64,000 nucleotides of DNA, taken from positions 41,906-105,905 of the forward strand of contig JASLMK010000023.1 in NCBI GenBank assembly GCA_030746555.1, written 5' to 3'. Below are positions 10,708-19,257 of this stretch, in pieces (position 1 is the first letter of the stretch; each line of letters starts with the position of its first letter). Under the pieces are notes generated by a model. That model searched no databases, was not told where the DNA came from, and saw only the letters and a list, made by a program, of their open reading frames with translations. A program made the translations under genes and the position numbers. Source of the stretch: Planctomycetota bacterium (GTDB lineage Bacteria > Planctomycetota > UBA1135 > GCA-002686595).

Positions 10708-10736
10708 AATCTAGCGCGCCGGCGAGGCCGGCGCAA
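10708..10736 (-). promoter_or_regulatory. Sigma70-type promoter for rpmB
   Basis: On the minus strand TTGCGC (10736-10731) and TAGATT (10713-10708) are separated by 17 bp. The predicted start is near 10701, giving a leader of about 85 bases before the rpmB ATG. It lies in the 154-bp gap between rpmB and the roadblock gene. Confidence 0.6.
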
Positions 10737-10768
10737 GGCCGGGACCCACGGGAAAGGCCTTCTGGGGC

Positions 10769-11275
10769 CTAGAAGAGGTCGTCGAGGGCCTTGGCGGCGC
10801 TGGAGGTGAAGTCCTCGGCCAGCCCCTCTCGGCCGTCACCGCCCGCCGGGCGTGAGGCGATCTCCCTCAAGAGGGCCTCGAGGTGCCCGCATCGCTCTCG
10901 GGCGTAGTAGCGCACGAGCCCCAGGTTCGAGCGCTCGTCGAACACGACCGTGAACAGGGCCCGGCCCCCGACGTGCTCGATCTGGACGCTCTCGCGCGCG
11001 CCCTGGTGGAACAGGGAGCTGAAGCTCTCCTCCCCCAGCAGGCGAGCCATCTCCCGCGTGGCCGCGAAGGACGCCGCCGCCAGGGCGGCCACGGATTCTG
11101 GTGAGTGGGCCACGGACTCGCCGCGGCGCGTCACGAGGTGGCCGCTCTCGTCGATGAGCATCGCGCAACGCGCGCCGGAGGTCTCGAGGAACCCGTCCAG
11201 CTCGTGGTCGATGCGATCCACGTCGTCGGCGTAGAAGACCAGTCTGTCCGCTCGGAGTTGATCGTCTGAGACCAT
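10769..11275 (-). CDS. Roadblock/LC7 (MglB-like) protein, last gene of GTPase operon
   Basis: This 168-residue cytoplasmic protein has a helix-beta-beta-helix pattern typical of roadblock/LC7 domains at about residues 15-140: an amphipathic first helix, then CAMLIDESGHLVTRRG, a long central helix, and a beta pair with SVQIEHVGGRALFTVVFDE. In known systems a roadblock protein (MglB) is the GTPase-activating partner of MglA. It ends the five-gene operon and follows the GTPase gene by 11 bp, the expected place for an MglB. The C-terminal 30 residues are probably disordered. The start is ATG 11275. Confidence 0.8.
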   Translation of the reverse strand: MVSDDQLRADRLVFYADDVDRIDHELDGFLETSGARCAMLIDESGHLVTRRGESVAHSPESVAALAAASFAATREMARLLGEESFSSLFHQGARESVQIEHVGGRALFTVVFDERSNLGLVRYYARERCGHLEALLREIASRPAGGDGREGLAEDFTSSAAKALDDLF

Positions 11276-11286
11276 CGCGGGGTGTC

Positions 11287-12597
11287 CTACTGCAAGAAGG
11301 AGAGAGCCAGGCTGCCGAGGACAGCACCGAGGCCGACCGAGACGATGACGATCACGCCGGTCACCAGTGCGCTCTGGTGCCCAGGGCTCACGACCGGGGT
11401 CGGACGAGCAGCGCTCCGGCGAGCGGCGGCCTCGTCGGCGACTCCGAGCGGGTGCACGACGGCCCGAGGCGGCGGCGGAGCGACGAGATCGTGGTCGGGT
11501 TCCATCAGGGTGCGCGTGTCGGCGACCACGGGAGTGGCGGCGGCGGTGTGCGCGGCGTCGAGGCCCGGCTGCGGCGGTGGAGTCGCCGCCTGCGGAACGG
11601 AAGGGGTCGGCACGGAGGCGAGAGTGAGCGGCGCGGGGGGGGCGCAGGCCGGCGGCTGCGGCGCAGCCGGCGCCGGCTGCGACGGTTGCTCGGGCTCGGC
11701 GGCGCTCAGGCGGATCGAGGATCGCGCCGGCTGCGTAGTCGGCACGGGATGGGGCGCGGGGGCGGGAGGCGGGGCCTGCTGGGCAGCAGCGGGCGAGACA
11801 GGAAGCGGGATGGACGCCGGCTCCGTGGCCCGCGGATCGTCCTCGGCGGGCGCGGGCGCGGGCGCCGTCGACGAGGCTTCGGCCGCCACGGGTGCCACGG
11901 GGGGCATCGCGGCGCCGGCGGGTGCCTGAGCAACCGCCGGTGCGACAGGGGCCGCCGCGGGCTGCGGGCTCGGCGCGGGAGCGACCGGCGCTCGGTCGGC
12001 GTTGGTCGACTGCTGCTGGCTGTGGATGCTCTCGAGGACCGCGGCCGCCAGGGCCTTGAGGGTCGGGAACACGCCCTGCCCGGTGTGCGCCGTCGCCTCG
12101 AAGCTCCGCAGGCCGCGCGGGTTGAGCTCCCGCTCGAGCGACTCGATCGGCAAGGCGTCGGTCAGATCGCGCTTGTTGTACTGGATGACCATCGGCAGGT
12201 CGGCGAGCGAGCGCCCGTACTCGGCCATGTTCGCTTCGAGGTTGCGCAGGGACTCGAGGTTCTCCTCCACCATCGAGGCGGACGAGTCGGCGACGAAGAT
12301 CACGCCGTCCACCCCCTGCAACACGAGCTTGCGCGTCGAGTTGTAGTAGACCTGCCCGGGCACGGTGTAGATCTGGAAGCAGGTCTTCATCCCCGCCACG
12401 GTGCCGAGGTCGAGGGGCATGAAGTCGAAGAAGAGCGTGCGGTCGCCGTCGGTGCTGATGCTGGTCAGCTCGCCACGGTTCTCCTGGGGTGCACGCTGGT
12501 GAACGACCTCGAGGTTGGTCGTCTTCCCGGACATCCCGGGGCCGTAGTAGACGACTTTCGCGTTCACCTGCTTCTGAGCGAAGTTGATCTGGACCAT
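11287..12597 (-). CDS. MglA-type small GTPase with Pro/Ala linker and C-terminal membrane anchor
   Basis: Residues 1-195 form a complete MglA-like Ras-family GTPase: P-loop GPGMSGKT (19-26), switch region with TSISTDGDRTLFFDF, the MglA-type G3 motif TVPGQ (78-82) and NKRD (141-144). Residues about 200-405 are a low-complexity Pro/Ala-rich linker. Residues about 407-434 form one hydrophobic helix that ends two residues from the C-terminus. MglA proteins are normally about 195 residues, so this one is more than twice the usual size and looks tail-anchored. The ATG 12597 directly abuts the upstream stop codon. Roadblock genes lie on both sides, which supports a GTPase/regulator module. Confidence 0.9.
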   Translation of the reverse strand: MVQINFAQKQVNAKVVYYGPGMSGKTTNLEVVHQRAPQENRGELTSISTDGDRTLFFDFMPLDLGTVAGMKTCFQIYTVPGQVYYNSTRKLVLQGVDGVIFVADSSASMVEENLESLRNLEANMAEYGRSLADLPMVIQYNKRDLTDALPIESLERELNPRGLRSFEATAHTGQGVFPTLKALAAAVLESIHSQQQSTNADRAPVAPAPSPQPAAAPVAPAVAQAPAGAAMPPVAPVAAEASSTAPAPAPAEDDPRATEPASIPLPVSPAAAQQAPPPAPAPHPVPTTQPARSSIRLSAAEPEQPSQPAPAAPQPPACAPPAPLTLASVPTPSVPQAATPPPQPGLDAAHTAAATPVVADTRTLMEPDHDLVAPPPPRAVVHPLGVADEAAARRSAARPTPVVSPGHQSALVTGVIVIVSVGLGAVLGSLALSFLQ

Positions 12598-13101
12598 CTA
12601 GCTGTTCCTGCTTGATTCGGGGACCGAGTCGCCCGTCCTGTCGAGCCAGCCCGTCCCTCCAGGAGGCGACGGGCACGCCCCCGGGAACGCTTCCCGAGGT
12701 GTTCTGAGCCCCGCGGCGGCGGGCGGGTCGTCGGGCGCCGAGTCCGCCGGTCGGCGACGATGGCGGGCCAGCCGGGCAGCCGCGGCCTCCATGGGCAGGC
12801 GCAGCTCCCGTGGGGCGGCGCCACGCTCGAGCACGACCGCGAGGATGGCATGGTGGGCTGCGAGCAGGATCAACCCGCCGCGCTGGGCGCGCATCACGGC
12901 GCGGGAGGGCACGCCCCAGGCGAGGGGATCCAAGTCGCGCTCGATGCCCTGCATCCAGCCCGCCGCAAGCGCGGCCACCGAGGCCGCGAGCGCCTCGTCC
13001 ACCCCCGGTTGCGCCGCCGCGATCAGCACGCCGTCGGGAGCCACGAGCAGGGCGTGGCGCACGCCAGGCTCGCGAGTCAGGGCATCGAGGACCTCGTTCA
13101 T
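12598..13101 (-). CDS. Roadblock/LC7 domain protein
   Basis: A 167-residue protein whose first 110 residues have the roadblock pattern: helix NEVLDALTREPGV, strand HALLVAPDGVLIAAA, long helix, then strands RAVMRAQRGGLILLAA and a final helix. The last 50 residues are Pro/Arg-rich and probably disordered. It overlaps the preceding TPR gene by 4 bp (ATGA) and its stop touches the GTPase start, so it is translationally coupled on both sides. It could be a second, distinct partner of the GTPase, possibly heterodimerising with the gene at 10769. Confidence 0.8.
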   Translation of the reverse strand: MNEVLDALTREPGVRHALLVAPDGVLIAAAQPGVDEALAASVAALAAGWMQGIERDLDPLAWGVPSRAVMRAQRGGLILLAAHHAILAVVLERGAAPRELRLPMEAAAARLARHRRRPADSAPDDPPAAAGLRTPREAFPGACPSPPGGTGWLDRTGDSVPESSRNS

Positions 13102-14180
13102 GCCGATTCTCCCTGCTCGCCGGACTCCCCGGCGAGCTCCTCCACCGCCCGCACGTGGGCCCGCTGCGGCTGCTCGGTGGTCCACACGGCTCCGGCGCCC
13201 ACCTCGCCGGCGGCGAAGGCGAGGGTTCCGAACTCCCCCTCTACCTGCGCGAAGTGCAGCTGCCCGAGGCCGAGCTTTCGGGCCGCCGAGCGCGAGTGGT
13301 CGATCACGTCCCGTACACAGCGAGCCGTCCGCTCCGCCGTCGCGCCGCGCTGCCCCTGAACGAGCGCCGTTGCGCCGCGCACGTAGAAGGCCGCCCGAAC
13401 ACCGACGTCGGAGGCCAGGGCCTTGAGGGTGGGACGCACCGACCTCTCGGTCGCCCGCTGGGGGGCGTCACCGGTCTCGTCCGCCAACCGTCCAGTCCGC
13501 TCCACGGTTCGCAAGGCCTCGTCCACGTCCCCACCCTGCTCGGCGAGGGAAGCGACGGTCCGAAAGCGCGCCTCGAGCGCCGGGTCGCCGGGCAACAGCT
13601 CCAACATGCGGGCCACGGTGCGGCGGGCCTCGATCCAGGCTCCGGCACGGGAAGCCAGGGCCAGGCGCAGTCGCAATGGCGCGAGCTCGCCGGGCATGCA
13701 GGCCGCCGCCTCGTCCAACAAGGCGAAGGCCTCCTCGCCGTCGGCGCGCCGCCGGTCCGCAACGAAGCGCGCGACGCGCGCGTGCGCTCGGAAGAGGAGT
13801 GCCTCGGCGTCCTTCGGATTCGCAGCGCGCCACTCGCAGGCCGTCTCCTCGGCCCGCGCCACGCGGCCTGCCTCGAGGTGCAGCTCGCACAGCTCACGCC
13901 AGACCGCCGGCCGCGGGGAGACGCGCATCTCCCCCTGGAGAGCACGCAGGCGATCCTCGCGCAACAGCTCGATGGTGCGGTCGAGCATCCGCCGCAGCTC
14001 GGTACTCTCGGGGTGGTTCTCCAGGCCTTCGGCGCAGATCCGGCGCACCTCCTCCAGCCTCCCGCTGGCCGCGTAGGCATGGGCCATGCGGGCGTAGTTG
14101 CGGGCGGAGGGATCCCGGGCGAGGATCCGGCCCGCGGCGCGTGTCCGCCCACGGGACAGGAAGCGTCCGAAGAGGGTCAC
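13098..14180 (-). CDS. TPR protein with probable C-terminal roadblock-like domain
   Basis: The 360-residue protein starts at GTG 14180 inside the upstream stop (GTGA). Residues about 25-225 are helical repeats of TPR character, with alternating A/G/L patterns such as RNYARMAHAYAASGRLEEVRRICAEGL. Residues about 235-345 contain alternating strands and helices (VRAAFYVRGATALVQGQ, then FGTLAFAAGEVGAGAVWTTE) that look like a divergent roadblock/LC7 domain. No catalytic motif is visible. The fusion of a scaffold to a roadblock-like module next to a GTPase suggests an effector or adaptor. The roadblock assignment for this protein is tentative. Confidence 0.65.
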   Translation of the reverse strand: MTLFGRFLSRGRTRAAGRILARDPSARNYARMAHAYAASGRLEEVRRICAEGLENHPESTELRRMLDRTIELLREDRLRALQGEMRVSPRPAVWRELCELHLEAGRVARAEETACEWRAANPKDAEALLFRAHARVARFVADRRRADGEEAFALLDEAAACMPGELAPLRLRLALASRAGAWIEARRTVARMLELLPGDPALEARFRTVASLAEQGGDVDEALRTVERTGRLADETGDAPQRATERSVRPTLKALASDVGVRAAFYVRGATALVQGQRGATAERTARCVRDVIDHSRSAARKLGLGQLHFAQVEGEFGTLAFAAGEVGAGAVWTTEQPQRAHVRAVEELAGESGEQGESA

Positions 14181-15259
14181 GGGCCCTCCTCGATGAACGC
14201 CTCGAGGGCCGCCAAGTCCGCGAGGACGCGCGGGGAGTGCTCCCAGTCCTCGGCCGCATTGGCCGCCGAACGCCGCATGTGGGCCAGGGCCGCCTGGAGC
14301 TCGCCGTTTTGGATGGCGAGCAAGCCGTGTTCGCGCGAGGCCTCGGCGACAAGCCGGCGCCGCTCGCGCTCGAGGGCTTCCGCGCGCGCCTTCTCCGCGA
14401 CGCGCCCCTCCAGCTTCACGACGCGCTCTCCGAGCGCCCGAATCTCGCCGCGGCGGGCCAAACCGCCGAGCCAGAGCCGGTTCTCGACCAGCATCTCCTC
14501 CAGGCGCGCGTGGCGCTCGATCAGCTCCTCTCCCGAGGCGATGTCACTGGCTCCCGGCAGGCTTCTGTACTCCTCGTGGAGTTGGCGCTCCCGCAGAGCG
14601 AGGGAGGAGAGCAACCCCGCCACGGCCATCGCCCCGACCGCCAGCCGATGCCGACGAGAGGTGCGCCGGCGGCACTCCATCTGCTCGTAGCGCAGGTCCC
14701 TGATCATGCGCGCCACGTCGCGGCGCGTTCGGTCGTGCAGCAGGACCTCCTGGAGGGCGTTGATCGCGTCCTTGTGGCGCCCATCGGCGGCCGCTTCCTC
14801 GGCGCGGCGCAGGTAACGCTCGACCATCTCCCCCACGTCCCCGTTGCGACGCAGGACACCGGCGAGGTCCTGCTCGACCTCGCGGGCCTCCGGCGCGTGC
14901 TGGGCGAGCACCTCCAGCACGCCGCGGGCGCGCTCCGCATCGCCCCGGTTCTCCAGCAAGGCCGCCAGCCTGCGGCCCTCCTCGATGAGGGAAATGCGGT
15001 ACTTGCGCAGAACGGGCGGATGCGCGATCCCCAAGATCAACAGGCTCTCCAGGCGGCGCACGTCTGACGGGTGGTCGCAGAGCCCCTCCACGAGGCAGCG
15101 CGCCAACAGGGCGGCCGTGCGGCGATCGAACTCCTCCGCGGCGTTCTGGATCTGGTCGGAGAGCTCGGGCCCGGTCCGGCCCTCGCTCTCCTCGGCCCCT
15201 ATGAGGGTGTCGATCCACTCGTCGATGGACAGGCTCCCCAGGGTTGCTCTCGGGGTCAT
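14177..15259 (-). CDS. Helical-repeat membrane protein with coiled coil, first gene of GTPase operon
   Basis: This 360-residue protein has three parts: a helical N-terminal domain (about 1-195) with TPR-like helices, one transmembrane segment at about 205-222, and a long charged region (about 230-340) that looks coiled-coil. It has no signal peptide. A GAGGA sequence lies 10 bases before ATG 15259. The leader contains an 8-bp stem (15279-15286 with 15301-15308). It overlaps the next gene by GTGA and heads the operon that encodes the membrane-tethered GTPase, so it may be its membrane receptor. That role is inferred from context. Confidence 0.7.
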   Translation of the reverse strand: MTPRATLGSLSIDEWIDTLIGAEESEGRTGPELSDQIQNAAEEFDRRTAALLARCLVEGLCDHPSDVRRLESLLILGIAHPPVLRKYRISLIEEGRRLAALLENRGDAERARGVLEVLAQHAPEAREVEQDLAGVLRRNGDVGEMVERYLRRAEEAAADGRHKDAINALQEVLLHDRTRRDVARMIRDLRYEQMECRRRTSRRHRLAVGAMAVAGLLSSLALRERQLHEEYRSLPGASDIASGEELIERHARLEEMLVENRLWLGGLARRGEIRALGERVVKLEGRVAEKARAEALERERRRLVAEASREHGLLAIQNGELQAALAHMRRSAANAAEDWEHSPRVLADLAALEAFIEEGP

Positions 15260-15398
15260 TTCGGCGTCCTCTCCTGGAAGCTCCGCGGCCCACCGCGGGA
15301 GCGGAGCTCCGGCGGCGCAAGGGCTGTATCGGGCCCCCGAAGACGCGATCTGAAGCGAATTGCCCAAGTCGGAGTGAACCGCCGCGCCAGGAATCGAA

Positions 15399-15432
15399 GA
15401 CGCCGGCGCACCCTCTCGGGCGCGCCGGCGTC
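15399..15432 (-). terminator. 11-bp stem downstream of the Ig-like lipoprotein gene
   Basis: GACGCCGGCGC (15399-15409) pairs perfectly with GCGCCGGCGTC (15422-15432) around an 11- to 12-base loop. It lies 43 bp after the stop codon of the upstream minus-strand gene and before the GTPase operon. There is no T tract, so termination strength is uncertain. Confidence 0.4.
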
Positions 15433-15474
15433 GCACTCGCGTTCCCCCGCCGTGGGGCGGGGCAGACGCTCTCC

Positions 15475-18400
15475 CTAGAGCTCGGGGGTCACGCTCAGGG
15501 CTCCCGCCGTGTTGCGCGCGGGGTCGGGAAGCCCTGCGGCAAGGTCCAGCCAGTCGCCCTCCTCGAGCGCCTCGAGCATCACCACGCGCACGTAGTTGGG
15601 GTCGACGTCGAGCACGCCCGCGATCACCTGCCCCGCCGAAGCGGACCAGTTGAGGGCGTCGGTGGCGAAGTTCATGTCCACGTCCTCGTCGAACAGGACG
15701 TCCACGATCAGGCCGCTGGAATCCTCGTCACGGTTGACGAAGGCCGCGGCGATCCCCGGCGCGTCCGCGTCGCCGACGATCGTCCCGTTGAGGGGGACGG
15801 GCGTCGAGGACATGGCGTTACCGCTGTGGTCGGCGACGTTGGCGACGGCAATCGTCAGGGACTGGTTCGGATCGAGGTCCGAGTCGACACCGAGGTGGAT
15901 GTCGACCGAGTTTGACCCGCTGACGTAGCGTGCGAGCGCTCCGACCAGGCTGACGCTGTTGGCACCGTTCGTCACGGTGTAGTTCGACAGGTCCAAGGCG
16001 GTCACGACCTCCACGGGCTCATCGAAGGTGATGGAGACGAAGTCCCCGCCACGATTGGGAACCGACGTCCCGTCCACCGACACCAACAGCGGCGGGGCGG
16101 AATCCGATCCGGCGACGTTGTTCACCAGGGCGCCGGTGAAGTTCCCCGCGAGGTCGGTCATGCCAAAGGCGATCGGGAACCCGATCTGAGGTTCGACCGC
16201 GAAAGACACCCGGACCACGCGCGGGCCCACGAGCACCGCGGTCTGGCCGAAGTTCCCGTTGTTGTAGTTGTAGTTCCCCGCGGTGGAGGCGTACTCGCGG
16301 TCGAGCGCCTCGTCGGCGCGGAACAGGAGGGAGAACGAGTCAGCGTCCATCCTCCGGATGCCGTCGACACCGACGCTGGGGTCGACGAGGTCACCGCTCA
16401 CGCTGACACCCGGAACGGAGTCGGCGGCGCTCATGGAGACTCCCTGAGCGCTTTGGACGTCGTCCACCGACACGGTGTAGGCGTTGGGGACCTGCAGGTT
16501 GTCGGCGCTGAGGGAGTCCAACTCGATCGAGACGGTCGAGGGCTCCTGGAAACCGAAGCTCGCACCGGAGAGGTCGATCTCGGTTCCGCCGTCGGTGACC
16601 GTGTAGTTCGACCAGTCCGTGAGATCCCAGGGGCTCATGCCCCTGTCGAAGTCGATCGTGATGATGTCGTTCGACTCTCCCGAGCGCGCCTCGAGGACGT
16701 CGACACCGAGGTTCATCAGTGGCTCGGAGGGGTCCTCGGACGCGAGGGGCATGGCCGTGACCGGGAACATGTAGTTCCCGACGAGGTCCGTCGTCCCCCA
16801 GACGTCCAGCGTGTCGCCGGCGTTCACGGTGAAGCCGAAGCTCAGGCGCACGCCCAGCCCGTCGTCGAGCTCGACGGCCGAGGACGGCGTCCCGCGCAGG
16901 TTGCCGAGCGAGTCGCGCAGCACGTACCGGGTTCCCTCTACGTTGCCCAGCTCGTCCCACAGGTCGGCTACGCCCCAGCAGTGCTCGCTGAAACGCACGA
17001 CGACCTCGTCGAGGACGATCGAGTCGCGCCAACCCGTGTGGGCCGCGGGCAGGTTCTCCTCGGCGACGACCATCCCGGTCAACGCCGCGCTGACCACCTC
17101 GTTGCCGGCGATGTCACGCATGCCGGAGAGGGTGATGCTGTAGTCGTCGCCGCGCTGCAGGTTGACGCCGGTAGCGTCGGCGAAGACGAGGGTCGCCCGC
17201 CTCATGGTCGGGTCGTAGGAGATCGAGGCGCCGGTGGTGTTGACCGGCGTCCCGACCGGCGACTCGACGCTCCAGTTGGCATCGTCGATCGCCTCTGTGG
17301 CGATGATGTCGTCATTGAACGCAACGAGCAGTTCGTCGTTGTTGGCACCCTCGATGGCCGAGGCCGTGGCGTGGGTGGCCCGCGGGGGAGTCGAATCGGT
17401 CGACGTGATCGTGATCGCCGTCTGCGGGGCGGCCATCACGTTGCCCGCCAGGTCCTCGAGGTTGGACACGGTCAGGGTGTGGTCCCCGGGCGTGGGAGGG
17501 GCGTCGGTCAGCACGCGCACCCGATCGAGCCCGGTCTGCAAGGTCGCGGCCAGTACGTTCACGCTCCCGCCAACGAACGTCCAGTTGGCGGCGTTCTCGG
17601 CCGCCGACTGCTCGACGTCCTCGGAGAGCGTGACCTCGATCGTCTTCCCGAACGGGTCGAGCGAGCGGTTCTGGATGGCGCTGGTCACGAAGACGTCGGA
17701 TTCGTCACCCGAGACGACACCCGTGGCGCTGGCCGTGAAACTCTGGCCGTCGACGTCCAGGACTGCGAGGGCGTCGAACTGGTAGGCGTCACCGTTCTTC
17801 ATGTCGAAGTCGAGGCCGACCCGGAGGGTCTTCTCGATGAAGTCGTAGGTCCAGGTCTGCCCGGCAGGGTCGACGGGAGTCCCGTCGACGGTGAGCGTCC
17901 AGTTCCCCGAGTCGACGGCGGCGTCGGGATCGAAGGCCTGGTCGAAGCTGAGCGAGAGGTAGTCCTCGCCCTCGTTCTCCACCGTGGTCGCCTCGCTGGC
18001 CGCAAACGCGTTCTCGACCGGGGCGAGCTGCACGATGTCCTGGGGACCCCCGGCGTGGAGGTTCCCGTGGACGTCGGTCAGGTTCAGCAGGGTCACCTGG
18101 TCCACCCCGGGGATGACCGCGGTGGAGAAGGTCACGCGCAGGGTCTCGGGCGAGGGCTGGGTGACGTTCAGTGCGATGTCGGGCAGAGGCAGGAGGAAGT
18201 TCGTGACGCTCAAGCACGTCATCGGGTCCATGGCCTCGTCGAAGGTGAAGTCCAAGACGCGGCCGTACTCGTCCTCGACGAGGTTCTGAGCGGCGCCGTC
18301 GGGCACGAGGTTGGGCGAGGTGCTGTCCCCCGCGGCCGTCCCGTCGACCGGCAGGTCGGAGACGGCTACGTCCGCCACGCTCCACATCGACGCGACGGCG

Positions 18401-19005
18401 ACCTGGAACGAGGGGTGCAGGTTCGCGCCGCTGCCGAGAGTCAGCGAGGCGACCTGGGTCGCAACGTCGAAGTCGATGGTGCTTCCTGCGAGGTCGAGCG
18501 CCTGACCGTCGATCCACAGGAGCCAGTTCGCCGGATCGGTCGCCTGCTCGGGGACCACGCGCGCGCCGGAGAAGGAGACCTCCAACCAGTCGCCGCCGAG
18601 CCCGGGATTCTGGATCCCGTCGGTGACGCTGAAGGTGGGCGCAGCGCCGTCCGTCGTCGTCACGTCCACGAACCCGTCGTCGATCGCTCCGACTCCGGTG
18701 ATGCGGACCTGGTGGGAGGGCGTGACGCGCTCGTCCCAAACGACGAGGAAGTCCGCGCCGGTGCTGGAGACGCTGGATGCGGACTGCCCGCCGCTGGCCT
18801 CGAAGTTGGCCGCCGCCGGCGCGGTGAGCGGCTCGGTGTCGAGGGTGACCCGGGTCGTCAGGCCGTCCGGATCGGCGGAGAGGTCCTGGGAGACGTGCTC
18901 GATGTTGATGTCCGCGCCCGCGGTGGACGAACCGCCGGAGCAGCCGGCCGCAAGGAACACGAGACCACAGGCGAAGAGGTGGGTGATGCCGGTGAGGCGC
19001 TTCAT
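15475..19005 (-). CDS. Giant surface lipoprotein with tandem Ig-like (Big_5-type) domains
   Basis: The 1176-residue protein starts with a lipoprotein signal (MKRLTGITHLFACGLVFLAAGC, lipobox LAAGC, Cys at 22) followed by a Gly/Ser linker. The rest is about ten beta-sandwich repeats of roughly 100 residues, each with the recurring pattern LxVxFDExVD...A.D..NW and a later T/S-x-x-D-xxGN motif. This is typical of SbsA-type Ig-like (Big_5) domains found in S-layer and surface proteins. It is very acidic. No enzyme domain is present, so adhesion or structural roles are likely. A second protein of the same design lies at 55.3-58.4 kb. Confidence 0.85.
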   Translation of the reverse strand: MKRLTGITHLFACGLVFLAAGCSGGSSTAGADINIEHVSQDLSADPDGLTTRVTLDTEPLTAPAAANFEASGGQSASSVSSTGADFLVVWDERVTPSHQVRITGVGAIDDGFVDVTTTDGAAPTFSVTDGIQNPGLGGDWLEVSFSGARVVPEQATDPANWLLWIDGQALDLAGSTIDFDVATQVASLTLGSGANLHPSFQVAVASMWSVADVAVSDLPVDGTAAGDSTSPNLVPDGAAQNLVEDEYGRVLDFTFDEAMDPMTCLSVTNFLLPLPDIALNVTQPSPETLRVTFSTAVIPGVDQVTLLNLTDVHGNLHAGGPQDIVQLAPVENAFAASEATTVENEGEDYLSLSFDQAFDPDAAVDSGNWTLTVDGTPVDPAGQTWTYDFIEKTLRVGLDFDMKNGDAYQFDALAVLDVDGQSFTASATGVVSGDESDVFVTSAIQNRSLDPFGKTIEVTLSEDVEQSAAENAANWTFVGGSVNVLAATLQTGLDRVRVLTDAPPTPGDHTLTVSNLEDLAGNVMAAPQTAITITSTDSTPPRATHATASAIEGANNDELLVAFNDDIIATEAIDDANWSVESPVGTPVNTTGASISYDPTMRRATLVFADATGVNLQRGDDYSITLSGMRDIAGNEVVSAALTGMVVAEENLPAAHTGWRDSIVLDEVVVRFSEHCWGVADLWDELGNVEGTRYVLRDSLGNLRGTPSSAVELDDGLGVRLSFGFTVNAGDTLDVWGTTDLVGNYMFPVTAMPLASEDPSEPLMNLGVDVLEARSGESNDIITIDFDRGMSPWDLTDWSNYTVTDGGTEIDLSGASFGFQEPSTVSIELDSLSADNLQVPNAYTVSVDDVQSAQGVSMSAADSVPGVSVSGDLVDPSVGVDGIRRMDADSFSLLFRADEALDREYASTAGNYNYNNGNFGQTAVLVGPRVVRVSFAVEPQIGFPIAFGMTDLAGNFTGALVNNVAGSDSAPPLLVSVDGTSVPNRGGDFVSITFDEPVEVVTALDLSNYTVTNGANSVSLVGALARYVSGSNSVDIHLGVDSDLDPNQSLTIAVANVADHSGNAMSSTPVPLNGTIVGDADAPGIAAAFVNRDEDSSGLIVDVLFDEDVDMNFATDALNWSASAGQVIAGVLDVDPNYVRVVMLEALEEGDWLDLAAGLPDPARNTAGALSVTPEL

Positions 19006-19257
19006 GCAGGAATCCTCAGGTGAGTCGTTTGGGTGGCCCCGCCACCGCCCCCGGGCCCGAGTGGGCGCGGGAGTGACCTGACGGATGCCGAGTCTCTCGG
19101 GGAAGCCCAGGGGTGGGCCCCAGGGCGTACGGGAGCGCTATCGACTCCCGCGTTCCCGGTCTTGAGACGACCTGCGAGTTCCTTGCGCGGGTCGGCGCCC
19201 GCGCGGAGCCGGGCGTGCGGCGGGAGCGTGGAGTGCGCCCGCCCGCCGGAGGTCCCC

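Noticed and set aside
16453..19023. Long plus-strand open frame opposite the giant Ig-like lipoprotein
   Set aside because: It has no start signal and a composition typical of antisense GC-rich frames, while the minus frame has a lipoprotein signal and repeated Ig-like domains.
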